A stretch of DNA of 64,000 bases, taken from NCBI GenBank assembly GCA_039932715.1, contig JBDTPN010000010.1, positions 1 through 64,000 on the forward strand, given 5' to 3'. Below the pieces are notes generated by a model. The model was not told where the DNA came from and did not search any database. It was given only the letters and a program-made list of their open reading frames with translations. Made by a program: the position numbers and the translations under genes. How positions within the stretch are numbered: position 1 is the first letter of the stretch; every line of letters begins with the position of its first letter. This document shows positions 26,030 through 35,034 of the stretch, one piece after another. This stretch comes from ZC4RG30 sp039932715. Its GTDB lineage: Bacteria; Pseudomonadota; Gammaproteobacteria; Steroidobacterales; Steroidobacteraceae.

Positions 26030-28228
26030 CTACTTCTGTTTGCCCGCTTCCTCGTGGATATCAGGCGTGGCAGCAGGAACAGCCGGGCGTGCTGGGGCTG
26101 GCGGCGGTGGACCACCGAAACCGCCAGGAGCCGCAGGGGGCCGGCTCTTGATTTCGTTGGCGCGAGAGATGATGTATTCGCGCACTGCCGTCGAATCCGC
26201 AGGCGTCAGCCTGTCCGAGAAGTTGCCCATGCCGCGCTCAACCTTGACACCCTTCAGCACCACCTGGTCAAAGCCTTCCTGCGAATGCAGAAAGGGCGTG
26301 AGGGTGAGGTTCGGGAAGCTCGACCGCTGCTGCGTGCCCTGGGCGCCATGGCATACCGAGCAATTTTCGGCATACACCGCGCCGCCGTGCGCGATCACTT
26401 GCGCTGAGGCAGTGGAGGGCGGCGGATTGAGCTGCGCAGGTGTATAGGGTGCATTGGGCGGCAGTTTCATGGTACCGCCGACCTTGAACACCAGCATGCG
26501 TGCATACGTTGGCGCGAAGTAGTCGTTGCCACTGGTGCCGCCAACGCTGGCTGCGACGTACTGCACGCCATCCAGTTCGTAGGTGATGGGCGCGGCATAC
26601 ACCGCGGTCTGCGTATCAAAGTTCCAAAGCTTCGCGCCGGTCTTTGCATCGTAGGCAGAAAGCTGCTTGCCGTTGCTGTTGCCCATGAATACGACGTTGC
26701 CGTGCGTGGCCAGCACGCCGCTGGTGGCACGCGGACCCTTCGGCGTCTCCCACACTGCTTTGCGCGCCACGGGATCCCACGCCTGCAGCCAGCCGTTGTC
26801 GGCCTGCTTGTTGTTGGGTTTAAGTGTCGCGCGATCCACGCGGCCGCCGAAGGCAACCAACGGTGGCGCGACGCCCGGTGCGGGCTTGGCCTGGGGTGCA
26901 ATCGCGGAATAGTTCTCCCAGGTCGGGATGTAGATCAGGCCGGTATCGGGACTGTATGCATTCGGATGCCAGGTGTGCCCGCCTGGCGCGCCGGGCCCGA
27001 TGTTGAACGGCTCGGTCTCGTAGCGCGCGCCGGGGACTTCGATCGGGCGCCCGGTCTTGAGGTCCACGCCGGAATTCCAGGTCACGCTGGTAAACGCATC
27101 ACCGCTGATGAGCTTGCCGGTGGCGGCCTCGATCACGTAGATCATGCCGTTCTTCGATGGCTGGATGATGACGTGTTTCTTCTGGCCGCCGATGGTGATG
27201 TCGGTCGTCACCATCGGGCTGATGGCGTCGTAGTCCCAGGAATCCCCCGGGGTTTCCTGGTAGTGCCAAACGTACTCGCCGGTATCGGGCTTCACCGCGA
27301 CGATGGACGCGACGAAGAGATTATCGCCACTGGTGGGATCGCGCATCTCGCGATTCCACGGCGTGCCGTTGCCAGTGCCGAAATACAGCAGGTCGGTCAC
27401 CGGATCGTAGACCGTTGCATCCCAGATGGTGCCACCGCCGCCCTGTTTCCAGTACTCGACGTTCTTCGGCCAGGTATTCACGGCCTTTGCCAGCGGGCCA
27501 TCGGAAATCGCATGGTCCGGCTTGGCGGGGTCGCCGGGAACAGTCCAGAAGCGCCACACTTCCTTGCCGGTATCGGCATCGTAGGCGGCAATGAAGCCGC
27601 GCACGCCGAACTCACCGCCAGAGGCGCCGACAAACACTTTGCCCTTGGCAACACGCGGGGCCATGGTGATGGAATAGTTCTTGCGTAGCGCGCCCAGGCC
27701 CAGGCTCTCCGGCACGGTGTCGACATTCCATGCGGCCTTGCCGGTCTTCGCATCAATCGCAACCAGGTGCGCATCGAGCATGCCCATGTAGATCTTGCCG
27801 TTGTACGCCGCGATGCCGCGGTTCACGAGGCCGAGGTTGGGATTGGGAATCAGGAGAGGGGTGTAAGTCCACAGCCGCTTGCCGTTCCTGGCGTCGAAGG
27901 CATGGACCACATTGCGTGCGGTGGATACGTAAATGACGCCGTCTATATAAAGTGGTGAGCCGTGCTGGTTCTGGTTGGTGTCGTAGTCGGCGTACCAGGA
28001 CAGGCCGAGGTCCTTGACGTTTTGTGAATTGATTGCCTTGAGTGGGCTGAAGCGCTGTTCGTTGTAGCTGCCGCCATAGGTGGACCACTGGTGTGGGTCG
28101 TTGGTGCCCTTGAGCAGGCGCGCCTGATTCACGGCGGCGGGGTTTGAGAGCGGAGCGGCGGCCAGGCTGGCGCCGACGGCAATGGGCAGTAGCAGGGACA
28201 AGCCCAGCAGGTGAGCACGGTTCGACAC
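26030..28228 (-). CDS. PQQ-dependent alcohol dehydrogenase with C-terminal cytochrome c
   Basis: 732-residue periplasmic enzyme. Signal about 1-25. The PQQ propeller opens with QWSTYGGSYNEQRFSPL and contains YFGTGNGTPWN and TSGDNLFVASIVA (catalytic-Asp region) and VWHYQETPGDSWDYD. A cytochrome c domain with CSVCH (about 623-627) and a Met in ERGMGNF follows, then a Pro-rich tail. Where methanol-type dehydrogenases carry CysCys before NRG, this protein has LGLVNRG, so the usual PQQ-capping disulfide is missing. GTG at 28228 is preferred: GGGGG lies upstream and it creates the signal peptide. It is the middle gene of a three-gene operon (decarboxylase-like protein, this enzyme, second dehydrogenase). 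Confidence 0.9.
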   Translation of the reverse strand: MSNRAHLLGLSLLLPIAVGASLAAAPLSNPAAVNQARLLKGTNDPHQWSTYGGSYNEQRFSPLKAINSQNVKDLGLSWYADYDTNQNQHGSPLYIDGVIYVSTARNVVHAFDARNGKRLWTYTPLLIPNPNLGLVNRGIAAYNGKIYMGMLDAHLVAIDAKTGKAAWNVDTVPESLGLGALRKNYSITMAPRVAKGKVFVGASGGEFGVRGFIAAYDADTGKEVWRFWTVPGDPAKPDHAISDGPLAKAVNTWPKNVEYWKQGGGGTIWDATVYDPVTDLLYFGTGNGTPWNREMRDPTSGDNLFVASIVAVKPDTGEYVWHYQETPGDSWDYDAISPMVTTDITIGGQKKHVIIQPSKNGMIYVIEAATGKLISGDAFTSVTWNSGVDLKTGRPIEVPGARYETEPFNIGPGAPGGHTWHPNAYSPDTGLIYIPTWENYSAIAPQAKPAPGVAPPLVAFGGRVDRATLKPNNKQADNGWLQAWDPVARKAVWETPKGPRATSGVLATHGNVVFMGNSNGKQLSAYDAKTGAKLWNFDTQTAVYAAPITYELDGVQYVAASVGGTSGNDYFAPTYARMLVFKVGGTMKLPPNAPYTPAQLNPPPSTASAQVIAHGGAVYAENCSVCHGAQGTQQRSSFPNLTLTPFLHSQEGFDQVVLKGVKVERGMGNFSDRLTPADSTAVREYIISRANEIKSRPPAAPGGFGGPPPPAPARPAVPAATPDIHEEAGKQK

Positions 28229-28263
28229 AGGACCCCCGGTAATTATCTTGGTCGTCGCGGATC

Positions 28264-29037
28264 TTACAGGGACAACAGCCGCCCGTAACCGGGGGCGCGG
28301 CCACCGAGGCCGAGGAGGCGCACACCGGCTCGCAGGGCGTGCGGAAGGCTCGAAACCACCGGAATCCTGCACTGCTGCTCGAGCGGGGCAATTAGATCCA
28401 GTGTGCGCAGGCCGCCGCAGGACACCAGCATGGCATCCGCGCCGGGAGCTGACTTCGAAACGCCGACACAGAACTTCTGCAGTCCCTCCTGCGTCACGGT
28501 GAGGATGTCCTCCACTTTCTGGATGCCCATTCCCTTGATGGTCAGGACCTCGAACCCTTCCTCATGCAGATAAGCCTGCAGGCGACGATTCACCTCATCG
28601 TCATATGCCGTCGCGACCGCCAGCCGCTTGCCGCCGACGCTGCGCAAACCCTCGGTGACAGCGGTGCTCATCGTTGTCGCAGGCAAACCGCTCGCTGTCG
28701 CGATGCGCGTCGTGAGCTCGCGGTTGAATGCCGCTCCCTTGTAGAAACTCAGTGACGTGCCCATCAGGATGATTGCCTGCGCACCCTGGCTGCCCAGGGT
28801 CTTGGCGACCGGCGCGATCTTCTCCAACACCTGGTCGTAGCCCTGCGGCGTCATCGTCTTCAGTCCGACGCTGGCCGCCTGGAAGTGGATGCCTTTGGGA
28901 TACATGGCGGCCGCCTCGGGCGGTACCACCGGGTCGACAGGCAATATCAGGCCGAGTATGGGTGCCGCGGTCGCGCCGAATGCAGTTGCAGCAGCACCCA
29001 CGGCCCCAGCGGCCAGCAGTTTACGACGGGAAATCAT
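28264..29037 (-). CDS. Arylmalonate decarboxylase-like (Asp/Glu racemase superfamily), exported
   Basis: 257 residues, closely patterned on Bordetella arylmalonate decarboxylase. It has MGTSLSFYKGAAFN (about 92-105, the dioxyanion-hole loop with Gly where racemases have Cys), GLPATTMSTAV, AVATAYDDEVN, the single catalytic Cys in SCGGLRTLD (Cys about 207) and a terminal APGYGRLL. A single Cys argues for decarboxylation rather than racemisation or maleate isomerisation. Unusually, it starts with MISRRKLLAAGAVGAA, a Tat-type signal, so it probably acts in the periplasm, where its operon partners, two quinoprotein dehydrogenases, also act. The start at 29037 fits that signal. Gene order and 35-base spacing make it first in the operon. 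A related racemase-fold enzyme with another substrate is possible. Confidence 0.85.
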   Translation of the reverse strand: MISRRKLLAAGAVGAAATAFGATAAPILGLILPVDPVVPPEAAAMYPKGIHFQAASVGLKTMTPQGYDQVLEKIAPVAKTLGSQGAQAIILMGTSLSFYKGAAFNRELTTRIATASGLPATTMSTAVTEGLRSVGGKRLAVATAYDDEVNRRLQAYLHEEGFEVLTIKGMGIQKVEDILTVTQEGLQKFCVGVSKSAPGADAMLVSCGGLRTLDLIAPLEQQCRIPVVSSLPHALRAGVRLLGLGGRAPGYGRLLSL

Positions 29038-29571
29038 GTGGCGTATTGAAGCAAGTTGCAGGAGCGCCGGCAACTCTCCCGCGTCCAGCTCACCGCGGTG
29101 CCCCTGCAATCATCTATTTGCTCGGGTTGCACGCAACGCGTGGGCTGCCTCACGGGGTGATTGAACCCTTGAACCCCGGCTCATTCGGGTCATCCTGTCC
29201 CCCTGAATAGGCCCATTCAGACTTTACCCCAACGTCTCGCGGTAACGCTGAGTGGACTCAGCGAATGGCATCGGTTGACTCTTCAGTGACACGTGATTCA
29301 TTGCAAGCTGCCTGTTTGTAGAATTTCCTGATGGCGCCATTACGCGACGCGAGAACTTGTCCACCGCGCTTCAGTTGCACCAAGCCACAAATCATAAAAT
29401 TGAACGCGGTGGGAAAGCAGACAGTTGACTCCCATGTTCATGCAACACTCAAGGCAAATGTACAAGGCAAATGTAGGTCATGGCCTACGCGCGTTCTGCC
29501 TGAAGCAGTCGGATCCTTACGCTACCCTGAATCCGGCAGCTTCAATTCACATTTGCCGAGGACCTCACCAC
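29038..29571. other. Divergent intergenic region between the decarboxylase operon and the dehydratase gene
   Basis: 534 bases with no supported gene. It must hold promoters for both flanking units. A TTGACT at about 29275 is a possible -35 for the plus-strand gene but lacks a clear -10 at standard spacing. A repeated word CAAGGCAAATGTA / CAAGGCAAATGTAG around 29451-29475 is noted. In-frame extension of the dehydratase upstream to 29425 is open but has no family similarity. Confidence 0.4.
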
Positions 29572-30567
29572 GTGTCAACTCCGAGTTTTTGGCGGGATCG
29601 AACGGTTCTGGTGGCAGGTGCGACCGGCTTCCTCGGCGGATGGGTGGTTCGCAAACTTGTCGATTACGGCGCCAACGTCATTGCCATCGTGCGCACGGCC
29701 CGTCCCGAATCGCAGTTCTTCATGAAGAACCTGCAGCACCGCGTGCGGGTAAAGTTTGGTGATATCGCTGACGCTGCGTTCGTGGCGAAAGTTTTCGAAG
29801 AGCATCCGGATATCAGTGTTTTCTTTCATTGTGCGTACGGTGCCGATGTCAACCGCGTGTTGAAGGAGCCGTTGGAGTGTTTTCAATCCGCGGCCGTGAG
29901 CACCTGGAACATTCTCGATCTATGCCGACGAAAATATCCGACCTGCGCGTGCATCATCAGTTCGACGGACAAGGCCTATGGCAATCAAGCGTTGCCGTAT
30001 CGTGAGTCCAGCCCGCTTGATCCACGCCATCCCTATGAAATCGCAAAAGCTTGCCAGGATCTATCGGCGCAGAGTTATGGCAAGATCTTCGGTCTTCCGA
30101 CCGCTATCACACGGTGTGGAAACTACTATGGCGGATACGATTTCAATCTGACCCGCCTGATCCCGGGCGTCATGAAAGACCTTGTGGAGGGCCGACAGCC
30201 AGTGCTGCGCTCCAATGGCCGTTTCACACGTGATTTCCTGTACATCGAAGATGCCGCCGAAGTGCAGCTGTTCCTGGCGGAACGAATCCATGGCGATCCC
30301 TCGCTTTACGGAGAAGCATTCAACTTTTCGTATGGCCTGGAAATCGAAGTTATCGATATCGTGCGACGCCTGAGTGCCCTGTTCGGCGATCCAGTGGAAC
30401 CCATAGTGAACGACAGTGTCCGGGTTGAGATCCCTCACATGCGCTTATGTTCCGACAAGGCCGCAGACCGATTGGGCTGGAAGCCACGCTATTCCTTCGA
30501 CCAGGGTCTGCAGCGAACAGTCGCGTGGTATTCGCAACACTTCAAGAAAGCACTGCTTGCGGCCTAG
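29572..30567 (+). CDS. NAD-dependent nucleotide-sugar epimerase/dehydratase (CDP-glucose 4,6-dehydratase-like)
   Basis: 331-residue extended SDR enzyme. The Rossmann motif GATGFLGG lies at about 16-23, STDKAYGN at 131-138 and the catalytic Tyr-Lys pair in YEIAK at 155-159. RCGNYYGGYDFNLTRLIPG and RDFLYIEDA follow, in the same places as in CDP-glucose 4,6-dehydratases (RfbG), as does the opening FWRDRTVLVAG. It is expected to act on a nucleotide sugar for surface polysaccharide, though no glycosyltransferase neighbours confirm this. GTG at 29572 is chosen because family similarity begins immediately and GAGGA lies upstream; a longer reading from 29425 adds unrelated residues. It stands alone on the plus strand. 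Confidence 0.88.
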   Translation: MSTPSFWRDRTVLVAGATGFLGGWVVRKLVDYGANVIAIVRTARPESQFFMKNLQHRVRVKFGDIADAAFVAKVFEEHPDISVFFHCAYGADVNRVLKEPLECFQSAAVSTWNILDLCRRKYPTCACIISSTDKAYGNQALPYRESSPLDPRHPYEIAKACQDLSAQSYGKIFGLPTAITRCGNYYGGYDFNLTRLIPGVMKDLVEGRQPVLRSNGRFTRDFLYIEDAAEVQLFLAERIHGDPSLYGEAFNFSYGLEIEVIDIVRRLSALFGDPVEPIVNDSVRVEIPHMRLCSDKAADRLGWKPRYSFDQGLQRTVAWYSQHFKKALLAA

Positions 30568-30734
30568 GCCGCAATCCATGCAGTGCTCCCCACTGGGGAG
30601 GCCTTGCGGCAGTGTTCGCGGCAACTGTGATTGCCGGGCTGCGACTGACGATCCCGGTTTAGGCGCAGCGACAGCGCTGCACCATATACCAGGATCGCCA
30701 GCAGCACTCCGGTGAGATAGTTCACGCAGTCCGG

Positions 30735-30905
30735 CTAGGCCGTCTGGTTGCCGGCTTCGTACTCGGCGCAGCCACATGCGTCGCCGCAATTGCACTGCGC
30801 ACCGCAGGAGCAGCCATTTTTCTGCGCGCCACCCTGGCAGCCACAACCGCATTGCGTCCCTGGGCAGGAATTGCAGGTGCAGAGGCTTTCGTTTGATTCG
30901 TTCAT
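30735..30905 (-). CDS. Metallothionein-like cysteine-rich small protein
   Basis: 56 residues containing 12 cysteines, mostly as CxC and CxxxC (CTCNSC, CGCGC, CSCGAQCNCGDACGC), no aromatic core and a polar tail. Composition and pattern fit a metal-binding metallothionein-like protein for zinc, copper or cadmium. Start ATG at 30905 is preceded by AAGGAG at ideal spacing, a strong site for such a short gene. It follows the AraC gene on the same strand by 78 bases, so that regulator or its inducing stress may control it. No histidines are present, unlike SmtA-type proteins. Confidence 0.8.
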   Translation of the reverse strand: MNESNESLCTCNSCPGTQCGCGCQGGAQKNGCSCGAQCNCGDACGCAEYEAGNQTA

Positions 30906-30983
30906 GATGATTCTCCTTGGTGGGTTGAATTGACTACGAATCAAATCTACTTGCTGACCCAGGGGCAGGCTTGAACGAAACGG

Positions 30984-31742
30984 CTATTCGGGGCGCACGC
31001 TGACGGGGGAAATTCCGAACATCCTCTTGAACGTTCGTGAGAAATGTGCGGAATCGGCAAAGCCTCCACCGTAGGCCGCATCCGTCAGGGATTTGCCGCA
31101 GACATAGGCTGCGAGGGAGCACTCAAGCCGCTGCCACAGCAGGTACGGCCGGAAGGCCACCCCCGTCTCTTCCATGAAGAGATGGCGAAAGCGATCCGGA
31201 GACAGGTGAACCGCGCGTGCGATCTCGCCGAGCGCGATTGCCTCGCCGGATCGCTTGCGGATCAATTCCACGGCAAGCGCGATGCGCGGGTCCGGCTGCT
31301 TCGCGGGAGCCGTGGCACCGATAATAGTGGCGATGGCGATGAGTGCAGCCGCGACCAGCTGCGCGTCTGTAGCGCGGCTTTCGTAGCCGGTGGAAAGAGT
31401 TTTGACCTCGTTGTCCAGCCCCAGGGTCGAAATACTGGCAATGCCGTCCTTGCCATATCGAAGCTGCAGCCGTCGCCCGTCGCGCGATTCCGGTTCAATA
31501 AATATCTGCGCAACATGCTGTCCACGTGCCTCGAACGCGTGGGATACGTGGGCCGCCACGATGGCTGCGCGGTAACTTGTCCAGACTCCGCTGAAGCTCT
31601 GCAGTCGAACGGTGCCCGCAGGAAACGCAAGGGAGATCTGGACCGCGTGGTGAGAATGCGTGGCCGCAGGTTCGCCCGCGAGCCCTATCCACAGGCTGCC
31701 CCCATGCCACATCAGTATCCGGCCGCTCGCGCTGGGCTTCAC
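30984..31742 (-). CDS. AraC-family transcriptional regulator
   Basis: 252 residues. The C-terminal double HTH spans about 150-250: IALGEIARAVHLSPDRFRHLF, then ETGVAFRPYLLWQRL and DAAYGGGFADSAHFSRTFKRMFGISP, the standard AraC signature. The N-terminal half (about 1-130) is a cupin-like sensor without recognised ligand residues. The start is GTG at 31742, whose bases overlap the stop of the YaeQ gene (GTGA), implying translational coupling; an internal ATG at 31712 is an alternative. It is followed by the metallothionein-like gene, its most plausible target. Confidence 0.92.
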   Translation of the reverse strand: MKPSASGRILMWHGGSLWIGLAGEPAATHSHHAVQISLAFPAGTVRLQSFSGVWTSYRAAIVAAHVSHAFEARGQHVAQIFIEPESRDGRRLQLRYGKDGIASISTLGLDNEVKTLSTGYESRATDAQLVAAALIAIATIIGATAPAKQPDPRIALAVELIRKRSGEAIALGEIARAVHLSPDRFRHLFMEETGVAFRPYLLWQRLECSLAAYVCGKSLTDAAYGGGFADSAHFSRTFKRMFGISPVSVRPE

Positions 31743-32302
31743 CCGGGACCTGTGTGTATTTCGGGACGTTGCAACACGGTTTGCAACGTATCGCTACCCA
31801 CTGTCAGGTAGATCTCCGACTCAGATCGCGCCAGCGAAAGTGCCATGCGCCGGTCCAGCCGCGCCACGATCTGCGCGATCCAGGCGCGATCGAACGCAAA
31901 CACTTCGAGCTTGTGCGCGCGATGGATGTTGGCCTCGGCGATACGCAGTGCCCATTGGGACGGATCCTTGTGCGTGTATACGACAACGCGCGGTGCAGCC
32001 TTGCTGGCACGGTGCAGTCGCTCCGGTTCAGGCAGGCCGATGTCCACCCAGACCTGCAGCGTGCCAGTGAGATCGCGCACGAAGATGGCGGGATCGTCCG
32101 GATCCGACAGACCTTTGGAAAAACCGATGCCCTCGGCGTATTCCAGGCAATAAGCCAGGACGCGCGCCACCAGGTAGTCCTGGGTTTCACTGGGATGCTG
32201 TGCCACTCGCAGGTTGAGTGACTGGTAGACATTGCGATCGACATCGTTGAGCTCGATATCGAACGCGTAAATAGTGGCTCCGAGTGCCAAGAGTGAATCC
32301 AT
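31739..32302 (-). CDS. yaeQ: YaeQ family protein
   Basis: 187-residue cytoplasmic protein of the YaeQ family, which has a PD-(D/E)xK nuclease-like fold and no settled function. Landmarks match E. coli YaeQ in order: GATIYAFDIELNDVDRN, LRVAQHPSETQDYLVAR, GLSDPDDPAIFVRD, VWVDIGLPEPERLHRAS and RRMALSLARSESEIYL near the end. It is the first gene of a probable operon with AraC (4-base overlap) and the metallothionein-like gene. The start faces the quinoprotein gene at 32327 across only 24 bases. Confidence 0.93.
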   Translation of the reverse strand: MDSLLALGATIYAFDIELNDVDRNVYQSLNLRVAQHPSETQDYLVARVLAYCLEYAEGIGFSKGLSDPDDPAIFVRDLTGTLQVWVDIGLPEPERLHRASKAAPRVVVYTHKDPSQWALRIAEANIHRAHKLEVFAFDRAWIAQIVARLDRRMALSLARSESEIYLTVGSDTLQTVLQRPEIHTGPG

Positions 32303-32326
32303 ATTGTCTGGCAGCAGCGCGATGCC

Positions 32327-34216
32327 ATGAGTAGCATGTCACACATGACAACGAGGCAGTCGATGGCTTTGGCAGCGCTGTGCGCACTGGCGTTCGGCAG
32401 CATGGCGCTGCCGGCGCCTGCGCAGAACCCGCCTGCGGGTCAAGCGGTGTACACAAAATATTGCGCGGCCTGCCACGAACAAATTGGGCCGCGCATTCCA
32501 ACACGTGATGCATTGGCGAAAATGTCGCCGGCGCGCATTCGGCGGGCGCTGGATTTCGGGCAGATGATGAGCATTGCTTACCCCCTGCGGCGCGAAGAGC
32601 GGGAAGCCGTTGCTGCCTTCCTCGGCCATGGAAAAGACGAGACAGCGCTGCCGGCCAGTGCGTTTTGCAGGGCCGAGCTGGGAGTCATGGCCGCCGCTTC
32701 AGCGGCGAACTGGAGCGGCTGGGGGCCGGCGCAGGACAATGCGCGATTCCAGTCGCCGCAACGCGCAGGACTCGGCGCCCGCGACATCGGCCGCCTGCAA
32801 CTCAAGTGGGCATTCGGTTTCTCCGGTGACGTGACCGCGTTCGCAGCACCCACCGTCCGGGCAGGAACACTGTTCGTGGGCAGCGCTGGCGGCATGGTGC
32901 AGGCGCTTGATGCCAGGACCGGCTGCGTGCATTGGCAATACCAGGCCAAGGGTCCGGTGCGCGCCGCCATGACGGTTGCCTCGATCATGAACGTTGATGG
33001 TCTGCGCGATGTGCTGGTTTTCAGTGACCAGAACGGCGGCGTCTACGCGCTCGACGCGCGCAGCGGAAAAGAAATTTGGAACAAGAAGGTGGAGGAGCAT
33101 GAGGCTACGCGATTGACCGGTTCTTTTGCCGTACAGGAAGGCATTGCATTCATTCCTGCAGCTTCGTGGGAAGAAACCCGCTCGATTGACCCGGCCTATC
33201 CATGCTGCACGTTTCGCGGCAGCGTCACGGCAGTGCGGATTCGCGATGGCTCGGTGCTATGGAAGACCTACCTCGTTGATAAGCCCGTGAAGACTGGCAC
33301 CTTGCCAAACGGTACCGCGACGTTTGGTCCATCTGGCGCAGGCGTCTGGTCGGCACCGACCGTTGATGCCTCCCGCGGGCTGCTCTATGTCGCGACTGGT
33401 GACAACTATTCCCGGCCAGCCACCGCGACCAGCGATGCCATCGTTGCGCTGTCGCTCAAGGATGGGCACATCGTCTGGTCACAACAGGCGACGCAGGGCG
33501 ATGTTTTCAATTCGTCCTGCAGCAGGATTGCACAATGTCCGTTCAAGAACGGCCCGGATGTTGATTTCGGTTCTTCCGCCATGCTGGTCAAGGCCGGCAA
33601 TGGTCGCGACATCCTGATAGCCGGTCAGAAGTCCGGCGTGGTGCACGCCTTTGATCCGGACAACAAGGGCCGGATCTTGTGGCAGACGCGCGTGGCCAAA
33701 GGTGGGGCCAACGGCGGCATCCAGTGGGGCATGGCCAGCGACGGAATCAATGTGTATGCCGCGGCCGCCGGGTCGCAGCGCATGCGCGGGGCGGATGCGC
33801 CCGCGGGATTCTCAACAATTGGTAACGCCCAGTTCGATCCCTCGCAGGGCGGTGGATTGACTGCCTTGAATGTCATCGATGGCAAGCCAGCCTGGTTGGT
33901 TGCTGCCACGCCCTGCAATCCGCCGCGCGCCGGCTGCAGTCCGGCACAGTCCGGTGCAGTAACGGCCATTGAGGGGGCAGTGTTCTCGGGCTCGATGGAT
34001 GGCCACTTGCGGGCGTTCTCCACCGAAGATGGCAAGCTGCTGTGGGATATCGATACGGTGAAGAGCTACGTCACCGTAAACGGCATAACCGCCAATGGTG
34101 GCTCGCTTGATGGCGCCGGCCCTGTCATCGCCGGCGGCATGATTTACATCAACTCGGGCTATCCGCGGTTCGGCGGAATGCCAGGCAACGTGCTGCTGGC
34201 ATTCGGCATTCCCTAG
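32327..34216 (+). CDS. Polyvinyl-alcohol-dehydrogenase-like quinohemoprotein
   Basis: 629 residues. After a signal peptide ending APAQ (about 33), a short cytochrome c domain with CAACH (about 47-51) is joined to a PQQ-type propeller (about 125-625): WSGWGPAQDNARFQS, DARTGCVHWQY, YVATGDNYSRPAT and GSMDGHLRAFSTEDG. N-terminal heme plus this propeller is the layout of polyvinyl-alcohol dehydrogenase (cytochrome), which oxidises secondary alcohols in the periplasm. The actual substrate is unknown. Starts at 32345 or 32363 are also possible; the last has GAGG six bases upstream but removes the basic residue of the signal. Its stop overlaps the convergent stop of the Gly-rich gene (shared CTAG). 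Confidence 0.87.
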   Translation: MSSMSHMTTRQSMALAALCALAFGSMALPAPAQNPPAGQAVYTKYCAACHEQIGPRIPTRDALAKMSPARIRRALDFGQMMSIAYPLRREEREAVAAFLGHGKDETALPASAFCRAELGVMAAASAANWSGWGPAQDNARFQSPQRAGLGARDIGRLQLKWAFGFSGDVTAFAAPTVRAGTLFVGSAGGMVQALDARTGCVHWQYQAKGPVRAAMTVASIMNVDGLRDVLVFSDQNGGVYALDARSGKEIWNKKVEEHEATRLTGSFAVQEGIAFIPAASWEETRSIDPAYPCCTFRGSVTAVRIRDGSVLWKTYLVDKPVKTGTLPNGTATFGPSGAGVWSAPTVDASRGLLYVATGDNYSRPATATSDAIVALSLKDGHIVWSQQATQGDVFNSSCSRIAQCPFKNGPDVDFGSSAMLVKAGNGRDILIAGQKSGVVHAFDPDNKGRILWQTRVAKGGANGGIQWGMASDGINVYAAAAGSQRMRGADAPAGFSTIGNAQFDPSQGGGLTALNVIDGKPAWLVAATPCNPPRAGCSPAQSGAVTAIEGAVFSGSMDGHLRAFSTEDGKLLWDIDTVKSYVTVNGITANGGSLDGAGPVIAGGMIYINSGYPRFGGMPGNVLLAFGIP

Positions 34217-35034
34217 CCTGGCGGCGGCGTAACAAGTGTGCCCGGCGGTGGCACTGGCATGTAGATGGGCCCGGTGCCGCCATAGGCCTGCACATAGTGC
34301 TGACCACCGCACTGAAAATACGTCACGCCATCGACGGCAGTGATGATCGGCGCACACGGAAGTGTTGCCGGCGCGGCTGTAGCTGCAGGTACGTTCACCA
34401 CGGTGGTTGTGGTGGTTGTTTCGTCATCATTATCATCGTCGTCTGAGGCGATGGCCGCAGCGCCGAACACCATGGTGGTGCCGATCATCATTCCCATCAT
34501 CCAGTCATCGTCGTAATAGCCATATCCGCCACCGTAATACCCGCCGTAATACGGCGGAGGCACGACGACCACCGGCGGCCGGTAACCACCTCCGACTCCG
34601 CCAACGCCACCTACTCCTCCAACGCCGCCGATTCCACCACCGACTCCAGTCCCCGGGCCTGATGGCAAATTGCCTGCAGTGGGTGGGCGCCCAGTGCCGC
34701 CGCCCGGTCCACCGACTCCGCCCCCTGGGCAACCTGCACCTGGGCCGCCACCGGCCGGAGGTTGAGAGCCGTTTACTGGCGGACTACCCCTCTGTGCAGC
34801 TGAGGGTTGCGATGCACTTTGACGTGAGGAGCTTCGCGATGGAGTGCTCTGCCGTGAAAACCCTCCACTGGCAGCAGGCCCGCGACTGGAGAACCCGCCG
34901 CCACCGCGCCCGCCGCCACCGCCTCGTCCGCCACCCCGGGCATCGGCATCGTCAACGGCCAGAAAAATCAGTCCCAAGGCAATCATCGCGACCGGGCTCG
35001 TGGTGCCCGAACGCGCAAAGGTAATGGACTTCAT
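34213..35034 (-). CDS. Exported Gly/Pro-rich low-complexity protein
   Basis: 273 residues. A signal-like helix (about 10-28) is followed by a Gly/Arg-rich stretch (RGGGGGRGGGGF), a Ser/Gln-rich part, repeated GGVGG units (about 140-160), PPPYYGGYYGGGYGYYDDDW, a short helix (MMGMMIGTTMVFGAAAIAS), an acidic D/T-rich segment and a conserved-looking tail with CAPIITAVDGVTYFQCGGQHYVQAY. It probably sits at the cell surface or periplasm. The tail resembles small domains of other YYGG-type exported proteins, but no function is assigned. The start overlaps the DUF2092 stop (ATGA), so the two genes are translationally coupled. Confidence 0.7.
   Translation of the reverse strand: MKSITFARSGTTSPVAMIALGLIFLAVDDADARGGGRGGGGGRGGGGFSSRGPAASGGFSRQSTPSRSSSRQSASQPSAAQRGSPPVNGSQPPAGGGPGAGCPGGGVGGPGGGTGRPPTAGNLPSGPGTGVGGGIGGVGGVGGVGGVGGGYRPPVVVVPPPYYGGYYGGGYGYYDDDWMMGMMIGTTMVFGAAAIASDDDDNDDETTTTTTVVNVPAATAAPATLPCAPIITAVDGVTYFQCGGQHYVQAYGGTGPIYMPVPPPGTLVTPPPG

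Noticed and set aside
26702..27688. 328-codon plus-strand frame inside a minus-strand PQQ dehydrogenase
   Set aside because: Repetitive text mirrors the propeller repeats; no motif, no ribosome binding site.
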